Assembly (NCBI GenBank): GCA_018857735.1 | Contig: JABMCL010000736.1 | Coordinates: forward strand, 715,001-779,000 | DNA: 64,000 nucleotides | Origin: Alviniconcha marisindica | Lineage: Eukaryota; Mollusca; Gastropoda; Provannidae | Direction: 5' to 3' | Shown: positions 47,758-60,475 of the stretch, piece by piece | Layout of the letters: the number at the start of each line of letters is the position of its first letter | Numbering within the stretch: the first letter of the stretch is position 1 | Program-made: the position numbers and the translations under genes | Notes under the pieces: model-generated | The model's database searches: none | What the model was told of the DNA's origin: nothing | What the model saw: only the letters and a program-made list of their open reading frames with translations

Positions 47758-47960
47758 AAACAAGGGGCAGCCACAGCACTGTAAACATGAGGCAGCCACA
47801 GCACCGTAAACATGAGGTAGTCACAGCACTGTAAACATAGGGCAGCCACAGTACTGTAAACGTGAGGCCGCCACATTACTGTAAACATGGGGCAGCCACA
47901 GACAGCACTGTAAACATGACGCAGCCACAGCACTGTAAAGATGGGGCAGCCAGTCACATC
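47758..47960. repeat. ~27-bp minisatellite, about 8 units
   Basis: Units of GGGCAGCCACAGCACTGTAA then ACATG, with occasional indels (for example an extra GACA near 47900). Confidence 0.9.
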
Positions 47961-48301
47961 GTTCGCACTTACTAGAAGAACAAACTGACCACGCAAAGGT
48001 CATCTAGACTGCTTTCCCCCCAGCTTTGTCCAGTGACACTTGATAGCTCTACAAACAGAACGACACCCCCCCCCCCCCCCCCCCCCTCTGGACCGTGTGG
48101 AGTAATGACGAATGTTTGCCAATCAGATTCGGGTCAGGTCATGCGCATGATCTCCCACCCCCCTCTAATTCCAAATAACGCGGTGACAAAAAGCACCCAC
48201 ACTTACATGCATTCCAACAGAACCAATTAAAACGTGTATGTGTTTGCGCGCATGAATGTATCTGCAAGCGCGCGCGTGTGTGTGTGTGCTTTCATGCACG
48301 T

Positions 48302-48307
<6 letters not shown>

Positions 48308-48357
<50 letters not shown>
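48308..48357. repeat. (TG)n microsatellite
   Basis: About 24 TG units, flanked by related GCGC/GTGT sequence from 48245. Confidence 0.97.
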
Positions 48358-48358
<1 letters not shown>

Positions 48359-48785
48359 TTCGTGCATGTCTGTGTGGGTGGGTGGGGGCAAGTTGGGCCG
48401 GCATATTGTGCCTTTGTCAGTGCACACTGCACATGTATGTTACAATTTTTTCTTCAACTGGGTCACTTGAAAGTTTGTTGGTGATGACTTATCATCATAC
48501 ACCACTCAGTTTTTAAATCAGTACTGTTGATGTTGCAGGTTTGTTTATTTCCATCACCCTGATATAACCGTACTGGTTGACTGGGCGTAAAACAGCAAGA
48601 GAGACAGTATATAATAATCTATATACTACCTCTGATGTCCACGAAAAAATGTCTGAGAGCTAAGCACTAAGTTGCGTGTTAGCTTGTAATTTATCTCAGT
48701 CACAAATCAGTGCAGATTACCAAAGTGGACATGCCTCTGTGGTGTGGTGGTACTTTATCAGCATCTCCAAAGGATGCGTACTTTG

Positions 48786-48825
48786 GTAACTGGATCTTAA
48801 CGTGCTGTCAACCCTCACAGGGCTA
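48786..48825 (+). repeat. Second copy of the TGGATCTTAACGT dispersed fragment
   Basis: TGGATCTTAACGTGCTGTCA followed by ACCCTCACAGGGC is nearly identical to 43350-43395 at its core. Confidence 0.5.
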
Positions 48826-49057
48826 TGGACACAAAAAGGACGCGTAGGACAAGTAAGGCAGAGGGGGGAGGGGGGGGGGGGGGGCCGAGGGGGGCACAGA
48901 TTCGTTTCCCACGTACGTGACGTCTTTTCTTATCTTTAACCAGCTCCTATGCCTATCAGGGCCGTTACGCGTGCTTTGATTTGGACACCACTGGATGCCC
49001 GGGCTGATCAAACGGCGATCAGTGTCACTGTATCCATCATCAAGTGAGTGAGCCGAT

Positions 49058-49088
<31 letters not shown>

Positions 49089-49257
49089 CGAGAAAGAGAG
49101 CTGTAGGGGAACTGCCCAATCGATTATTTTGACCCAACCTCTGAGGACGAGAGTAATCAGGAAGTTAGTATTGTGTGCTTCCGCGAATTTCTCCTCCCTC
49201 TTCTTTTACTGATTCTTGAAGTTGAACTTCATTGAAAACTGTACCTTCTTTTTTCCC

Positions 49258-49288
<31 letters not shown>

Positions 49289-49792
49289 GTGAATACTGAC
49301 GCAGCCATCGTTGGACCCTTTATGAGACTGCGAGCAGGGAATGTCTTGGTCCCTTCGGCGAGAGAGCGCAGCTATGTCGCAGGTATAAATTTGTCCCAAA
49401 CTTCCCGCAACTGGGCAGGCACTCGTCCTTCCCGTTCTGTGTGTGAAACACCGAGCTAGAAATCTTTCTAGCTCAGTGGCGCGAAAGCAAGGTTCTCTGG
49501 TGAAGGGACCCGTGGCAAGTTTAGTTTCGCAAGGACCCATCAAAACGCCGCGCTTGTCGCTAACCTCATTGCTACAGACACTCTCTGACAATACGAGGTG
49601 TAAATGCCACTCCCCCCCCCCCCCCCACCCCATTTCCGCCAGGCCTTCAAGCCGCAAATGTTATCTGAATCTAAATATAGTGGCACGGGCTCTCCCCATG
49701 CCCGCCCCTTCTCTCTCCACCCCCATCTTGGATTAGCGGCTAATAACTTGGTTGTTAGGACCTGCAGCTCGCGGGAGAAATAAGCCGACACG

Positions 49793-49805
49793 GTTATCTG
49801 ATAAC
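49793..49805. promoter_or_regulatory. Inverted GATA-site palindrome
   Basis: GTTATCTGATAAC is symmetrical except for its central base and presents two GATAA sites back to back in intron 1, in a non-repetitive neighbourhood. It is a candidate GATA-factor site. Confidence 0.25.
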
Positions 49806-49986
49806 AGTCTCGGTGAGCTTTTGCCAAGGCACCCCCACCCCCTCCCTGTGTCTACGGACGAAGGTGCGCCACTAACGGTCGACGACAAAAACAGTACTCA
49901 GGGTCTAAAAGCTTTCAGGGTGAAACACACACACACACTTGTTTTTCTTTTCCTTTCTTTTCTTAAACAAACAGGACTAGACACTC

Positions 49987-49987
<1 letters not shown>

Positions 49988-50040
<53 letters not shown>

Positions 50041-50163
50041 GGTATGAGAGAGAGGGAGAGAGTATGAGACTCTGTGTGTGTGTGAGAGAGAGAGAGGGAG
50101 AGTGTGTATGGGAGTGTGTGTGTGTATGAGAGAGAGAGAGGGAGAGAGTGTGTATGGGACTGT

Positions 50164-50247
<84 letters not shown>

Positions 50248-50375
50248 TGTGTATGAGAGAGAGAGTGTGTATGGGACTGTGTGTGTGTGTGAGAGGGGGG
50301 GGAAGTGTGTGTGTGTGTGAGAGAGGGAGAGTGTGTGTGTGTGCGTGTGTGAGAGAGACAGAGTTTGTGTGTGTA
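49988..50375. repeat. Compound GT/GA microsatellite region
   Basis: It alternates (GT)n, (GA)n and GTATGAGAGAGA/GTATGGGACTGT motifs over nearly 400 bp, indicating higher-order duplication of simple sequence. Confidence 0.95.
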
Positions 50376-50667
50376 TGGGGGTAGTTCTTGGATTGTAACC
50401 TCCCGTCAGCAGCACAGAGTACCTGAGAATGGGGCGGTGAAGAGGGGAGGTGTAGCTGAGGCATAACAGATTTTATTCTGAAGAGCACTTAATTCTGAAC
50501 CACAATAAATCAAAAAGAGACACTCACTCCAACACATAATTACTGAGTTGAACGCAAAAATACGCGATACTGCTCACACCCACACTCAGCTTCTTCCAAC
50601 CAAAACAACAGGCAGGAAACGTGACCAGAGGGTGTTGAGAGCCAGACAGGAAAGCACAGGGAACAAA

Positions 50668-50770
50668 GCCGGTACAGTGTACAAGCTGTGGCTGTAGTGT
50701 ACAAGCTGTGGCTGCAGTGTACAAGCTGTGGCTATAGTGTACAAGCTGTGGCTGTAGTGTACAAGCTGTG
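50668..50770. repeat. 20-bp tandem repeat, 5 units
   Basis: AGTGTACAAGCTGTGGCTGT recurs with an exact 20-bp period. Confidence 0.97.
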
Positions 50771-51185
50771 CCTCCGCAGGAAAAGATCAGTGAGCATACA
50801 TTGTATTAAGATGTGCTCACTTCCCTACCCCCGCATAATAGTAAGAAAATGCATTCTTTTAATGTTTCAAGTGCCGTTTCTCCAAGACTAGTACACAGAT
50901 AGTATTAATATGTGCTCACTTCCCTTCCCTCTGCATAATGATAATAATAATAAAATGCATTCTTTTACTGTTTTATGTACTGTTTTTTCCAAAAATGGAG
51001 CACATAGCCCATTACAAAGCAATGAATAGACTTGAAAACTCACTCACTCACTGAGAAGCAAGCCAACAACAAAACCAACAACTTTCGGACTGAAAAACAG
51101 CTTCTGGCCACAGGAAACAAACATATAAGCAGACACGCATACGCTTTTTTCATGTATCATTTGCTATCTGCCGAGAAACCCAGAG

Positions 51186-51259
<74 letters not shown>
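51186..51259. repeat. (GA)n microsatellite
   Basis: About 36 GA units in intron 1. Confidence 0.98.
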
Positions 51260-51261
<2 letters not shown>

Positions 51262-52934
51262 CACAGTGGAAGGGGGATGCACATAGAGCGGAAGTTAACT
51301 TGCAGTTTTACTCCTTAAAAATAAATTAAAAAAATAAATATTGATGCTAGTGTGACCTTGGAGTAAGACCGAGGACATTCTACTCGTCTTAATGGACAGT
51401 GACAAACAGGGGTTATGCTATGGTAGTCGTGCAAAGCTTGAAACACGAGATGTTTCACCTCATATCTCTGATGAGTCAGAGAGCTTGTCGCTTATGTATA
51501 CGAAGCTCACAGAAAGAGTACTTCAAAATCTGGTCGGGATACTTCTTGAAAGTCATGTAAAGTTTGAACATGACGAAATAATTATGACCTTTGTAACCTT
51601 GTTACTTAAGCCAAGGCAATCAGTAGTCATACAGTTTTATATAAACCTCATCAGTACATCATTCCTACAAAGTTTGACAAGTTCTAACCACCACCACCAA
51701 GTCATGTACGGTCATACACGGGAGAGGACGTTGACACGAATGTATACACATTCACACACACATGTATACATGATACACATGCAGTCAGTCGCAACATCTC
51801 TTCAGGCATGCGGTAAAAAGAAGAGGAGCGGGGAGGTGTGTGTGGTTGTAGTGGGGGGGGGAGCCAAATTGTCGCAGTACAACTTTTCCCTTCGCCACGG
51901 AGAGAGTTTAGGACGAAAAGCGCGACACTTCGCTACCTTGCACGCTCCCCGCGCTCTTCGAGGCGGGCCGAGTTGTGAGCCAGCAAGGGCCGAGCAGTAG
52001 CAGTTAACAAAGGCAGGAAGAGGACAAAGCCGGGCCTGACGCGAGAACTCCCCCAGCACACAATAAAGGCCCTCCCTCGTTTTACAATAACAGCCTAACG
52101 ACTCGAAACCACGCGGCGCAACCAACCAACCCACCGATCTCTCTCGCCGGCTTTAGTAGCGTAGCCAGCTTTGAAAACAATCACTGGTCACGGTTGGTTT
52201 AATCCGAGGCTTACTTGCCTCGCGGTGCGCGAACAGCTAAAAGCGTCGCAAGGGATGACCCTTCAGGGGTTCCCTTTCCTCCTCACCCCCCCCCCCCTTT
52301 TTTTTTTGGGGGGGGGGGCTAGGCGTGAAGTGTTTGAGGACAGGTACCTGGACAAAGTGGAATGGCACGGGGCATTGACAAAGCCACCTGGTGGCAGTCA
52401 TTCTCTCTCTCTCTCTCTCCCCCCCCCCCCCCCCCCCCCCTTCACGGTCCACAACATATGGGTTTACTGGTCACCATCCGTTTCGTTTCAGCCTCCTTCT
52501 ATCTACTCACTGGACCCCACCCTCGTCGCCCTCCCTCCCTCCCTTTGCGACATTCCTTACATGCTCGACGAATCACCTGATCAGCCCCGGACGAGCCCTG
52601 TGGCTTTTGCCGTTGACCGTCCGCCCGCAACAAGCGACGCTGGCAAAATCAAACACGCACGTTGCTGCTACACCAACGGGGATGTGACGGGGGACGCGTG
52701 CGGGCTGGAGGGGGGTAGGGGAGTTACCGTAAGATCAATCTATGAGCCTCCGTTCAAGTCGTTGGACAAAGAACTTATTTTGCTTTCCAAAAACGTCGCG
52801 TTCAGACTGTCTGTGCATTATTAATCATAAATCATTAAATGTCATGAAAAAGGATTACATTTTTGTTTAAATCAATGGGGCGAGAACGTAAGTCACCCCT
52901 GGCCCTTCTAGAGTAAACCCCTAACAATACCAAC

Positions 52935-52990
52935 AAACTTTATTAATCCCAGTGGGAAATTAAAGCTGTCGTTCGATCGCACAACGAAGA
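52935..52990. repeat. Probable retroelement 3'-tail fragment
   Basis: TTTATTAATCCCAGTGGGAA resembles the conserved tail of some animal LINE/SINE families. No body is attached. Confidence 0.3.
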
Positions 52991-53276
52991 ACATATCTCA
53001 ATAATTCTAAATCATGAACTACACGCACATACCCACTCTTAGACATACGCCCCCTTTCTCTCAATCTGCATACACTAATACTTAGTTATAGCAAACCCCA
53101 AATTACCTGGAATAATGCTTTCTCTGTGTCAAACCAAAACGTAAAAGGGCCCTGGGGGGTATACCCCTTGGACCCTTTTAGGGTATACCCCTCCCCCCCC
53201 CCCCCTCCCCGAGTACCACGTAATGGAAAACGGTCTAAGTTTGGCTGTTATTCATTAGCTTTTGTACAGGTATTAT

Positions 53277-53311
<35 letters not shown>

Positions 53312-53717
53312 GAGTGCATGTGGACGTCCACTTTAACCTGCATGAAAACCTACCTACCTTAAAATATCCAGTTTGATGAGCATGTTTTTTTTCAGAGCGT
53401 GATTAACTGTTTTTAACATACTTCATTTTGTGTGTAGATTAAAATTTATTTAAAAAAAAAAAAAAAAAAATGACGTAAGCCATACCATTTTCGCGAGCTT
53501 CAAACAGAAAACGATTTTCAGCTTTGACGAGTTCAGTTTTTTCCTTGGTGTTCGAGCTGAAACAAAGGACTCTTCATCTCGCTGCTTTAGTTTTCCCGTC
53601 CTCTGATATTCACTTGCTTCAGCTCCACCCCCCCCCCCCCCCCTTTTTTTTTAAACCCCAGGTCAAGCAGTAAAGGGTAATGTTAGATTGGATTTGCAAT
53701 GAGAGAGAAAGAGTAAT

Positions 53718-53763
53718 TAAGTAACTTGGTGTTTTATGCCCAGTTATATCAGGGCGAAGAGAG
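53718..53763 (+). repeat. Dispersed repeat fragment, copy 1
   Basis: It reads TAACTTGGTGTTTTATGCCC and GTTATATCAGGGCGA, shared with 63394-63446. Both copies lie next to GAGAGA tracts. Probably a SINE tail. Confidence 0.55.
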
Positions 53764-54147
53764 AGATGATAAATGAAACTGGAAAAAAAATGAACGCATA
53801 AAAATCGGTCAGAAAACCAACCAACCAAACTACCTGCTTGCCAGGGTGTGACAGCAACATTTTTTATGTATTATAGCAAGTCATGTATAATCTACTTTTG
53901 AATAGTCTGAATTGGGATTCTGACTCTAGGCAGTTTCAGTTTGGACACGTCGATTTTGTGTATACATGTGTCTGAAATTTTATCAGCGTTTTGACATTAA
54001 AAACAAATATTAAAAAATCCACATACAAAATGTCACACGGCTATGGATTCTATTCATCTATTTTTTTAATATCGACCAAATGTTTTTGAATTCTAGAGTC
54101 AAAATCCCAACTGTTGAACAGACTATGGCAGCATTTGTCCACCTGAC

Positions 54148-54879
54148 CTTGGTTTCTGTTTTAAGTTTCTTGGGTGGCAGGCCAAATCCGTCCTCGACCT
54201 TGGCATTGAACTCGTAGGGGTCATCAAGGACGGGCCGAAGGACGTCCCGTTTGACCGAAACCGCCTCCACGGCCACTCTAGGCTCCATGGTGATCTGGGG
54301 GTAGTGGTCCAGTCCATTCCCAACACCACCAGAAAGTCCGCTACCGGCCAGGTTGACACCGGCGCCGGCCGCACCGCTCACACCGGAACTACTCCCACCG
54401 CCGGTACTCCCGTTGGACAGCAGGGCAATGTTATCCCCTTGCGGCTTGCCCAGGCCGCCGCCACTTTTATCCTTACTTTTATCCCTTTTGGTAAACTGTG
54501 CCTTCACTTTGGGCGACTTGTCTTTGGACGGGTCCGGAGCGGACGCGCTGCCGCTACCACCACCACCACCACCACCACTCCCCCCGCCCACTTTGGCCGG
54601 GGCACTGCCGACACTCCCAGAAGGTTTGGTATCCATAGTAACGCCGCCGGTACTCCCCGAAGGTAATCCATTGACTAAATGTACTCCCCCTGTGGAGGTG
54701 TGCTGGGTCGTTGAGGTACTCCCACCTGCGGGGTCCCCTTTGCCAGGGAGCTCGTGTTTGGCGTCGTTCTTGGCACTGTTCGGTCCCACCTTGGTCCGCT
54801 TGATTTTCATCTTGAGGCCTCTATCCACAGTTGAGACGTGGGAAACGTTGCTCATTTTCCCCTCGCGGACTGGCTGCAT
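54148..54879 (-). CDS. ZNF609: ZNF608/609-like gene, coding exon A
   Basis: The frame opens at ATG 54877-54879 with an in-frame TGA nine bases upstream, and runs to an AAG|GTCAGG donor, last exonic base 54148, phase 0. Residues 1-244 are low in complexity: a basic start with KMKIKRTK (about residues 24-31), Gly/Ser/Thr-rich stretches with a poly-Gly run near residue 105, a Lys-rich segment, and KLKTETK at the end. The last piece corresponds to the Lys-rich segment just before the conserved domain in human ZNF609. The start is uncertain. Immediately upstream is a long polypyrimidine tract with a CTAAC branch-like sequence, and the first two codons ATGCAG could be the end of an acceptor. In that case the exon begins at 54873 and continues an upstream N-terminal exon. 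An internal ATG at residue 9 is a third option. Confidence 0.85.
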
Positions 54880-55439
54880 GGACCCTCAGAGGGGTTAGGG
54901 GGAAGGGGGGAAGGGGGGGTGAATGGAAACGAAGGGGGGGGGGGGGGGGGGGGAAGGGGGCGATGGCTTAAGCCAAAGCCCAACCACCGCCGCTGTGGCA
55001 CCTGTTTTCGTGCCCGTTATTGACGGTTTCACGTAATAACCGATACTCCATGGTGGTGGGAAACGTTGACGTACAAACACAACAAGATCGGTACACAACC
55101 CGCAACGCCCCGCTCAGGCAAAATGAGTGTATCCCCAACGACACCACCGTCTCTGACAAGGCCGGATTGCCACCACCTCCCTGTTCCCGGCTGACACACA
55201 GGCAACCCCCACCCCGCCGCTGACTGACAGCTTGCCTACTTCACACCGCCGCCCCCACCCGCCGCCACTACCACCTCCCCTCTGACACTTGTTATAGGCC
55301 TGCCGCGCCAGGCGAGACGTCGGTCACACAAACTCTTCACGCACGGTCGTCGCTGTCAGCTAAGCCACCGCGGCCACCGCTTCTCTCGTTTTTCCTGTCC
55401 TCATTCAACTTGCTTTTGTCCGCCGCATCAAAGTACATC

Positions 55440-55496
55440 CACTACAGCAGCAGACGATCTTGGGGAAATCCGCTGCCAGCTTGACGCCCTGTGGAC
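55440..55496 (-). other. Possible small upstream exon (strong acceptor)
   Basis: A very good acceptor (TTCTTCTTCTCTCTCTCCAG) on the minus strand ends at 55497. The following sequence reads PQGVKLAADFPKI in one frame, loosely like the PGPQGK region near the N-terminus of human ZNF609, but this frame soon meets a stop and I found no convincing donor. It may be a 5'UTR exon, an alternative exon or chance. Confidence 0.25.
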
Positions 55497-56336
55497 CTGG
55501 AGAGAGAGAAGAAGAAGAAAAAGAAAAGAGGATAGAGCAGATTCAACGTCAACGTAGCTGAGGAAGAAAGGAGCTAGCTGTAGGGGGAACTGGAGACTAG
55601 ACCCGCGAGCTAGGCATAGCGGGGGAAGGGGGGTGCGGGTTGAGGGGGGGGGGAGCCCGGTGTCAGCGGATAAGATAGAGGAGGGGGGGCTGGGGGGGGC
55701 TGGGGGGGGGGGGCTGGGGGGGGAGGGTTGAGAGGGCTACTTCGGTGTGATGTTTGAGGGAAACGAGTCGGGCTTGAAGTGTTTTCGAAACGAGCCGCTT
55801 TGCCCAGCTCTCCAGCGAGTTTCTGTACACGTTGTGAGTCGGGCGTTTCGCAGTTCGTTCATAGGCGGGTAATCTTTGCACTGTAAAATTACACGCCGCC
55901 CCTGGCATTTCGTTCAGCTGCGTACTTCTAATGGGATCTGTTCAGTTTCCACAAGCGGAACAAAAACAGCAACTGGTTTGCTGCGCAAGGAAACAACCGG
56001 ATGGGCAGTCAGGCGGAATAAAGAGATTAAACAGTGAAGGACGTACTGATCAACAAACACACTTAAAGTAGCGTTTCAGTCGTTGTTTTGTTTAAATCAT
56101 GTAACATAAACACGAACATTCAAAATCGTTAACTAAAATGTAAAACTGTTAATTGTCTATCACCCTAATACGCTATAACAAAAATGTTGCTGAGGCTGAA
56201 GGAAATAAATACAAAGCTCAAGCATAGCAGCAGTGATACTCAAAAAGCGATAAATTTAAACACCGATTTAAAAAAAAAAAAATACTTAATGAATGTTCGA
56301 GTAATCCGGAAAGGAACAACACATTCTGTCACGGAT

Positions 56337-56367
<31 letters not shown>
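56337..56367. repeat. Poly(G) tract, 31 bases
   Basis: Pure G run in otherwise AT-rich sequence. Confidence 0.95.
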
Positions 56368-56368
<1 letters not shown>

Positions 56369-57130
56369 AGAGTTCATCCCCAAATTTACACGTTATACGT
56401 CAACTTTTCTGTCACAAGATTTTTCATGAATACTCCCATAAGAACATGAAATCTCACAAATGTTTGCATTCATTCGATTACAAGGAAGTAAATATCAAAC
56501 AAAATAAAAATCGGTTAATCCCATAAGACACAACACGAATGTTTTTAAACATTATAACCTTTCAATTGTTTTATATAGTCCGTCACCACTAGACAAGTAA
56601 TCTGTCACAAAAGGTTCGACTGATTCGTGTCTGGCATTTTCTATTCATCCCATTAAACAAACACTTCCGAATAAATCTGTTCACCACACTTTCTACTAAT
56701 CCCACTGAAATGTGTAAATCGATCTATCACCACATACATTTTCTGTTCATCCCACTGAAAATGTTTGCGTAAATCCGTCACATTTTCTATTCATCCCATC
56801 TGACGTAATCTTTCAGAAAACGATCGATTCATCCCAATGGACACAACACATAATCCACACACCTTGGCGTCAAGTGGCCTAAAAATGTGACGACACGACG
56901 TAAGTCCAGAAACTGCAGTGTACAACGAACACCACGCCACAGCCGTAGTACAGCTCAAACGTTTTCTCCTGAGCACCAAGACAGCATTGAACGAGCATAG
57001 TACTGAGCTGACAGACCCATCGCGTTCTTTGCGTGTTGTCCGTGCACTGAACAAGGCACTCACACACACTGCCAACGACCAAACTCTCTCTCCTCTCTCT
57101 CGCTCGCTCTGTGTGTGTGTGTGCGTGTGT

Positions 57131-57167
<37 letters not shown>

Positions 57168-58154
57168 AAGGGATCATCCCCCCCTTCTCCATCTGTGCCA
57201 GGGCCCCCCAGCTCCCTCATGCACCCACCCTCCTTGCACCCACCCTCCAATTTCCCCTTCCCGCCATGCGCGGAAAATGAGAGGCTCTTATCGCACTGAC
57301 AGAAGACGACGGGTCCCGACTACAATCCCTCCCTCCCTCCCCACCGCCAGTGCTCCACCACACCGCCCCACTCCCCCCTCAACCCCCCCCCCCCCACCAC
57401 CACCACCACCACCGCGCCGCCCCCCGGCCCCCTTCTGCCCTACCACCCCTCTCCCTCGGCTTTCCGCTTTCTGTGCCTCTTGCCTGCCACACACAGACAC
57501 GTCTCCCTCCTCCCACCCCCCTTCACACCGCCACCACCACCACCCCCCTTTGTGCCTGCAGTGCCCCTCTCCGCTCTCTCTTCCTGCTTGTTAGCCCCTG
57601 TGCCCCTTTATCTAATCCCCGAGGCAATCGGATGTGAAATAGTTCATGTGCGTCCTAATTGACTTGTAGCACCAGGCTATGCCAACCCCTTCCAGCTCCA
57701 CCCACCCCCCGCCCTCCCTTCATACCCTCTCCACTCCCAACCCCCACCTCTCCCCTGTCTGTCTCGTCAGCCGATAATGAAAGCGGCCTGAACTCCGCCC
57801 ACTGCAGCTTTGATCAAGCGGTTTGCGGGTGCAAACCTCACAGCAAATGTGCTAGATTTCAGCGCTATTACCAGCACTGGCCTCCCTTCGACTCCCTCCC
57901 AAACCCAGCTGCCTCTCCTCCCCCCCCCCCCCTTCGCGGCCCTCCCCCCCCCCGTCTCCTCGGCGCCCCCCCCCCCCCCCCTTTCCGTTCTTTCCCATTA
58001 CCAACGTCACTCTTGCCACCTTGTGCCCTTTGCAATCCAATCACTCTCAACAAAACAGCGACAAAAACCAACCCGTGGGATAAAGTCCTCGCGCCACAAA
58101 TTTTCTCCTTCCCTTGTCAATGATTGTAGGTGAGGGCTAGGGTGGGTGCTCGGT

Positions 58155-58279
58155 GGGGGGGGGGGGGGGGGGGGGAGGGGGAGAAAGAGTTTATCCCGCA
58201 AACTTTTGCTGCTAATTACACAAGGAAATTAGGTAAACAAGAGCCAGGCTTTTAATCAGCCGGGGGGTGGCGGGAGGAG

Positions 58280-58312
<33 letters not shown>
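58155..58312. repeat. Two poly(G) tracts flanking a regulatory-like block
   Basis: G runs at 58155-58175 and 58283-58312 bracket the block at 58190-58262. Confidence 0.9.
58190..58262. promoter_or_regulatory. Candidate cis-regulatory block
   Basis: This is a compact non-repetitive segment between two long poly(G) tracts. It carries a homeodomain-type TAATTA (58213-58218), a forkhead-type GTAAACA (58233-58239) and TTTAATC. Its complexity contrasts sharply with its flanks. Regulatory function is inferred. Confidence 0.35.
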
Positions 58313-58313
<1 letters not shown>

Positions 58314-58744
58314 AGGGAGAGACGGAAGGGGGAAGTCCTTGGGAGGAGAAACGAAAAAGCACCGAGCCAGCGAGGACGTTTTTATTTTCCGTCTCCCCCA
58401 AGCAGGGCCCCACGTAGCGGGAAGGTATTTGTCTATCGATAACACGTGGGCCATAAACCGTGGCCGGGGCGGAAAGAGGAGAGGTAGCACATGGCTGTGT
58501 ACATAGACTGGCTGGGTTGTGTGGGCAAAGGCTTCAGTCAACCAGCTTGTTATTCAACCTTCGCTCCTTCCATTATGGGCACTCACAAACTCTTGCCGGT
58601 CGAGAGAGAAAGCTACAAGCGCAGTGTATGTGGCCAATGTATGTCGGTATGTAAGTGTAAACGTTTTTAAGATCAGCCAATGAACAAGAACTGGAATGGC
58701 AAACGGAGGACGTACAGTGGAAACTGAAGGACTCGACTTGTTTT

Positions 58745-59540
58745 TAGAGAGAAAGAGAGAGAGAGGAAACTGAAGGACACGGTCTTCTTTGTTTTCAGAG
58801 AGAGAGAGAGGGGAAACTGAAAGACACGGTCTTTGTTTTCAGAGAGAGTGAGAGAAAACTGAAGGACAACGGTCTTCTTTGTTTTCAGAGAGAGAGAGGA
58901 AACTGAAAGACACGGTCTTTGTTTTCAGAGAGAGTGAGAGAAAACTGAAGGACAACGGTCTTCTTTGTTTTCAGAGAGAGAGAGAGAGAGACGAAACTGA
59001 AAGACACGGCTTTGTTTTCAGAGAGAGTGAGAGAAAACTGAAGGACAACGGTCTTCTTTGTTTTCAGAGAGAGAGAGAGAGAGCGAAACTAAAGACACGG
59101 GCTTTTTTTCAGAGAGAGTGAGAGAAAACTGAAGGACAACGTCTTCTTTGTTTTCAGAGAGAGAGAGAGAGGGAAAAGAAAAACAGGTTTCTTTGTTTTC
59201 AGAGAGAGGAAAAACTGAAGGACACGGTTTTTTTTTTTTATAGAGATAGGAAACTGAAGAACAAGGTTTATTTTACAGAAGGGGGGGGGGGGGGGGGGCT
59301 GGGAAAGCTCTTTTTTTTTTTTTTTCGGGGGGGAAAGGGGGGGGGGGGGGGAGGACAATGTTCTTTGTTTTTAGAGAGACAGAAAGAAAGAGGAAATTCA
59401 ATGACACGGTCTTTGTTTTTTACACAGAGAGGAAGCTAAGGAGGCAGTCTTTTCTTTGTTTTTAGAGAGGGAGAGAGGGAGAGAGGAAACTGAAGGCCAC
59501 AATCTTCTTTGTTTTCAGACGGAGAGAGAGAGACGTGTCC
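58745..59540. repeat. ~45-bp minisatellite with GA-rich units, about 15 copies
   Basis: Units of GAAACTGAAGGACACGGTCT then TTGTTTTCAGAGAGAGAG. The (GA)n part varies in length and the array decays to the right. TTGTTTTCAG repeatedly creates acceptor-like sequence on the plus strand. Confidence 0.92.
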
Positions 59541-60118
59541 GAGAAAAAGACTGGTTAAAAACACTTTAGCGATGATTAACGGACATGGGGAAATATTGAC
59601 ACGAGTTGAACTCCTCAAGTGTGCGATAATGTGTTTGTTGTCAAAGATGTGTTTGTTTTCCCTCTTTCCGAAGGGGAAACTTTGATTTAATGCACGCCCA
59701 GTTACAAGTCACGCTGTCTGGAGTGTGCATGAAAAATGCAAAATTAATGCCTCTACGTTTAGAAGATAATGAAATAACGAAATGCTGCTCATAAAATAAA
59801 ACAAAATAAAAACAGCATACTTGATGTTGCAGCACATACTAATCAGTACGATTTGTTACAAATAGTGGTGTACACACCGTACCGAGCGAAAAAATACAGA
59901 GCAAGTTCCAAGCAACATTAAAAAAGAATAATAAAAGGGGAGGGTGGAGAACCACCAATTTTGTTTAAAAAAATTATATGACCGCTACATATAATTTCTA
60001 AACAACAAATGCCGACTAAATCCCACTTATCATATAATAACGAAGCATAATACTTGGAAACAGAAAGTGGATGCTCCCCCGTCTGTACTTAAGCTACTAT
60101 CTAACTCACAACTATTAA

Positions 60119-60315
60119 TGGTGAGCCGCTTTGGCCCAGCGGTTAGGCTGGTAAGCAGAAGGACTTCGGTTCGATTCCGTTTCGGCTCTCCCTTCTCTCC
60201 GAAGGTTGTGGTTTGATTAATGAAATGTTAAGATGGCTAACACCGCTGCCCATCTGCAGAAAACATTCTGGTGGTGACAGCGATGGATATAGCTTGCACA
60301 GGGCTAGCGATACTA
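60119..60315 (+). mobile_element. tRNA-derived SINE, copy 2
   Basis: It has A box TGGCCCAGCGG (60132-60142), B box GGTTCGATTCC (60168-60178) and the same 3' domain as the copy at 11524 (CCGCTGCCCATCTG and CATTCTGGTGGTGACAG). The two copies differ by a roughly 25-bp indel in the middle, which implies an active or formerly active family. Confidence 0.8.
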
Positions 60316-60444
60316 ATGCTAACAATATATTTCTGTCTTAAATTATTTTCGTCCCTTCTATATATATATATATAAAACGGAGAAAATCAAAGAAAAACAA
60401 GTTGGTTTAAAAAAATAATACAAAAACCCAATTTTAGACACAAT

Positions 60445-60475
<31 letters not shown>

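Larger units (their letters stand above)
45143..54147 (-). other. Intron 1 (between exons A and B)
   Basis: Phase 0 on both sides (AAG|GTCAGG and GTTGCAG) supports a direct A to B join. The 9-kb intron is dominated by poly(C)/poly(G), CA/GA tracts and minisatellites at 47760-47960 and 50665-50770. A small additional exon cannot be excluded, because this part of the protein is poorly conserved. Confidence 0.8.
24224..54879 (-). other. ZNF609: ZNF608/ZNF609/scribbler-like gene, coding span (5' end incomplete)
   Basis: This is the coding span of a minus-strand gene assembled from five exons. The joined frame gives 1620 residues; human ZNF609 has about 1400 and ZNF608 about 1500. Seen in order: a Lys-rich segment with KMKIKRTK (exon A), the block with [17 protein letters not shown] and GIVWQE (exon B), LLVVNVTW to WAPPR (exon C), then NCDSPVSDFE, one C2H2-type finger and a long low-complexity region (exon D). 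Members of this family are nuclear cofactors with a single finger; they act in neural and muscle development in vertebrates and in eye, wing and larval behaviour in flies. Role here is inferred from family membership. Vertebrates have two paralogues; I cannot tell which is closer, so the symbol is approximate. The family N-terminus (DEWDIG-type acidic motif) is absent, so the gene should continue beyond 64,000. Confidence 0.93.

Noticed and set aside
51392..52000. Open frame of about 200 codons on the plus strand
   Set aside because: The first half looks like diverged interspersed repeat and the second half reads through CA-rich and G-rich sequence. No domain or splice context is recognised.
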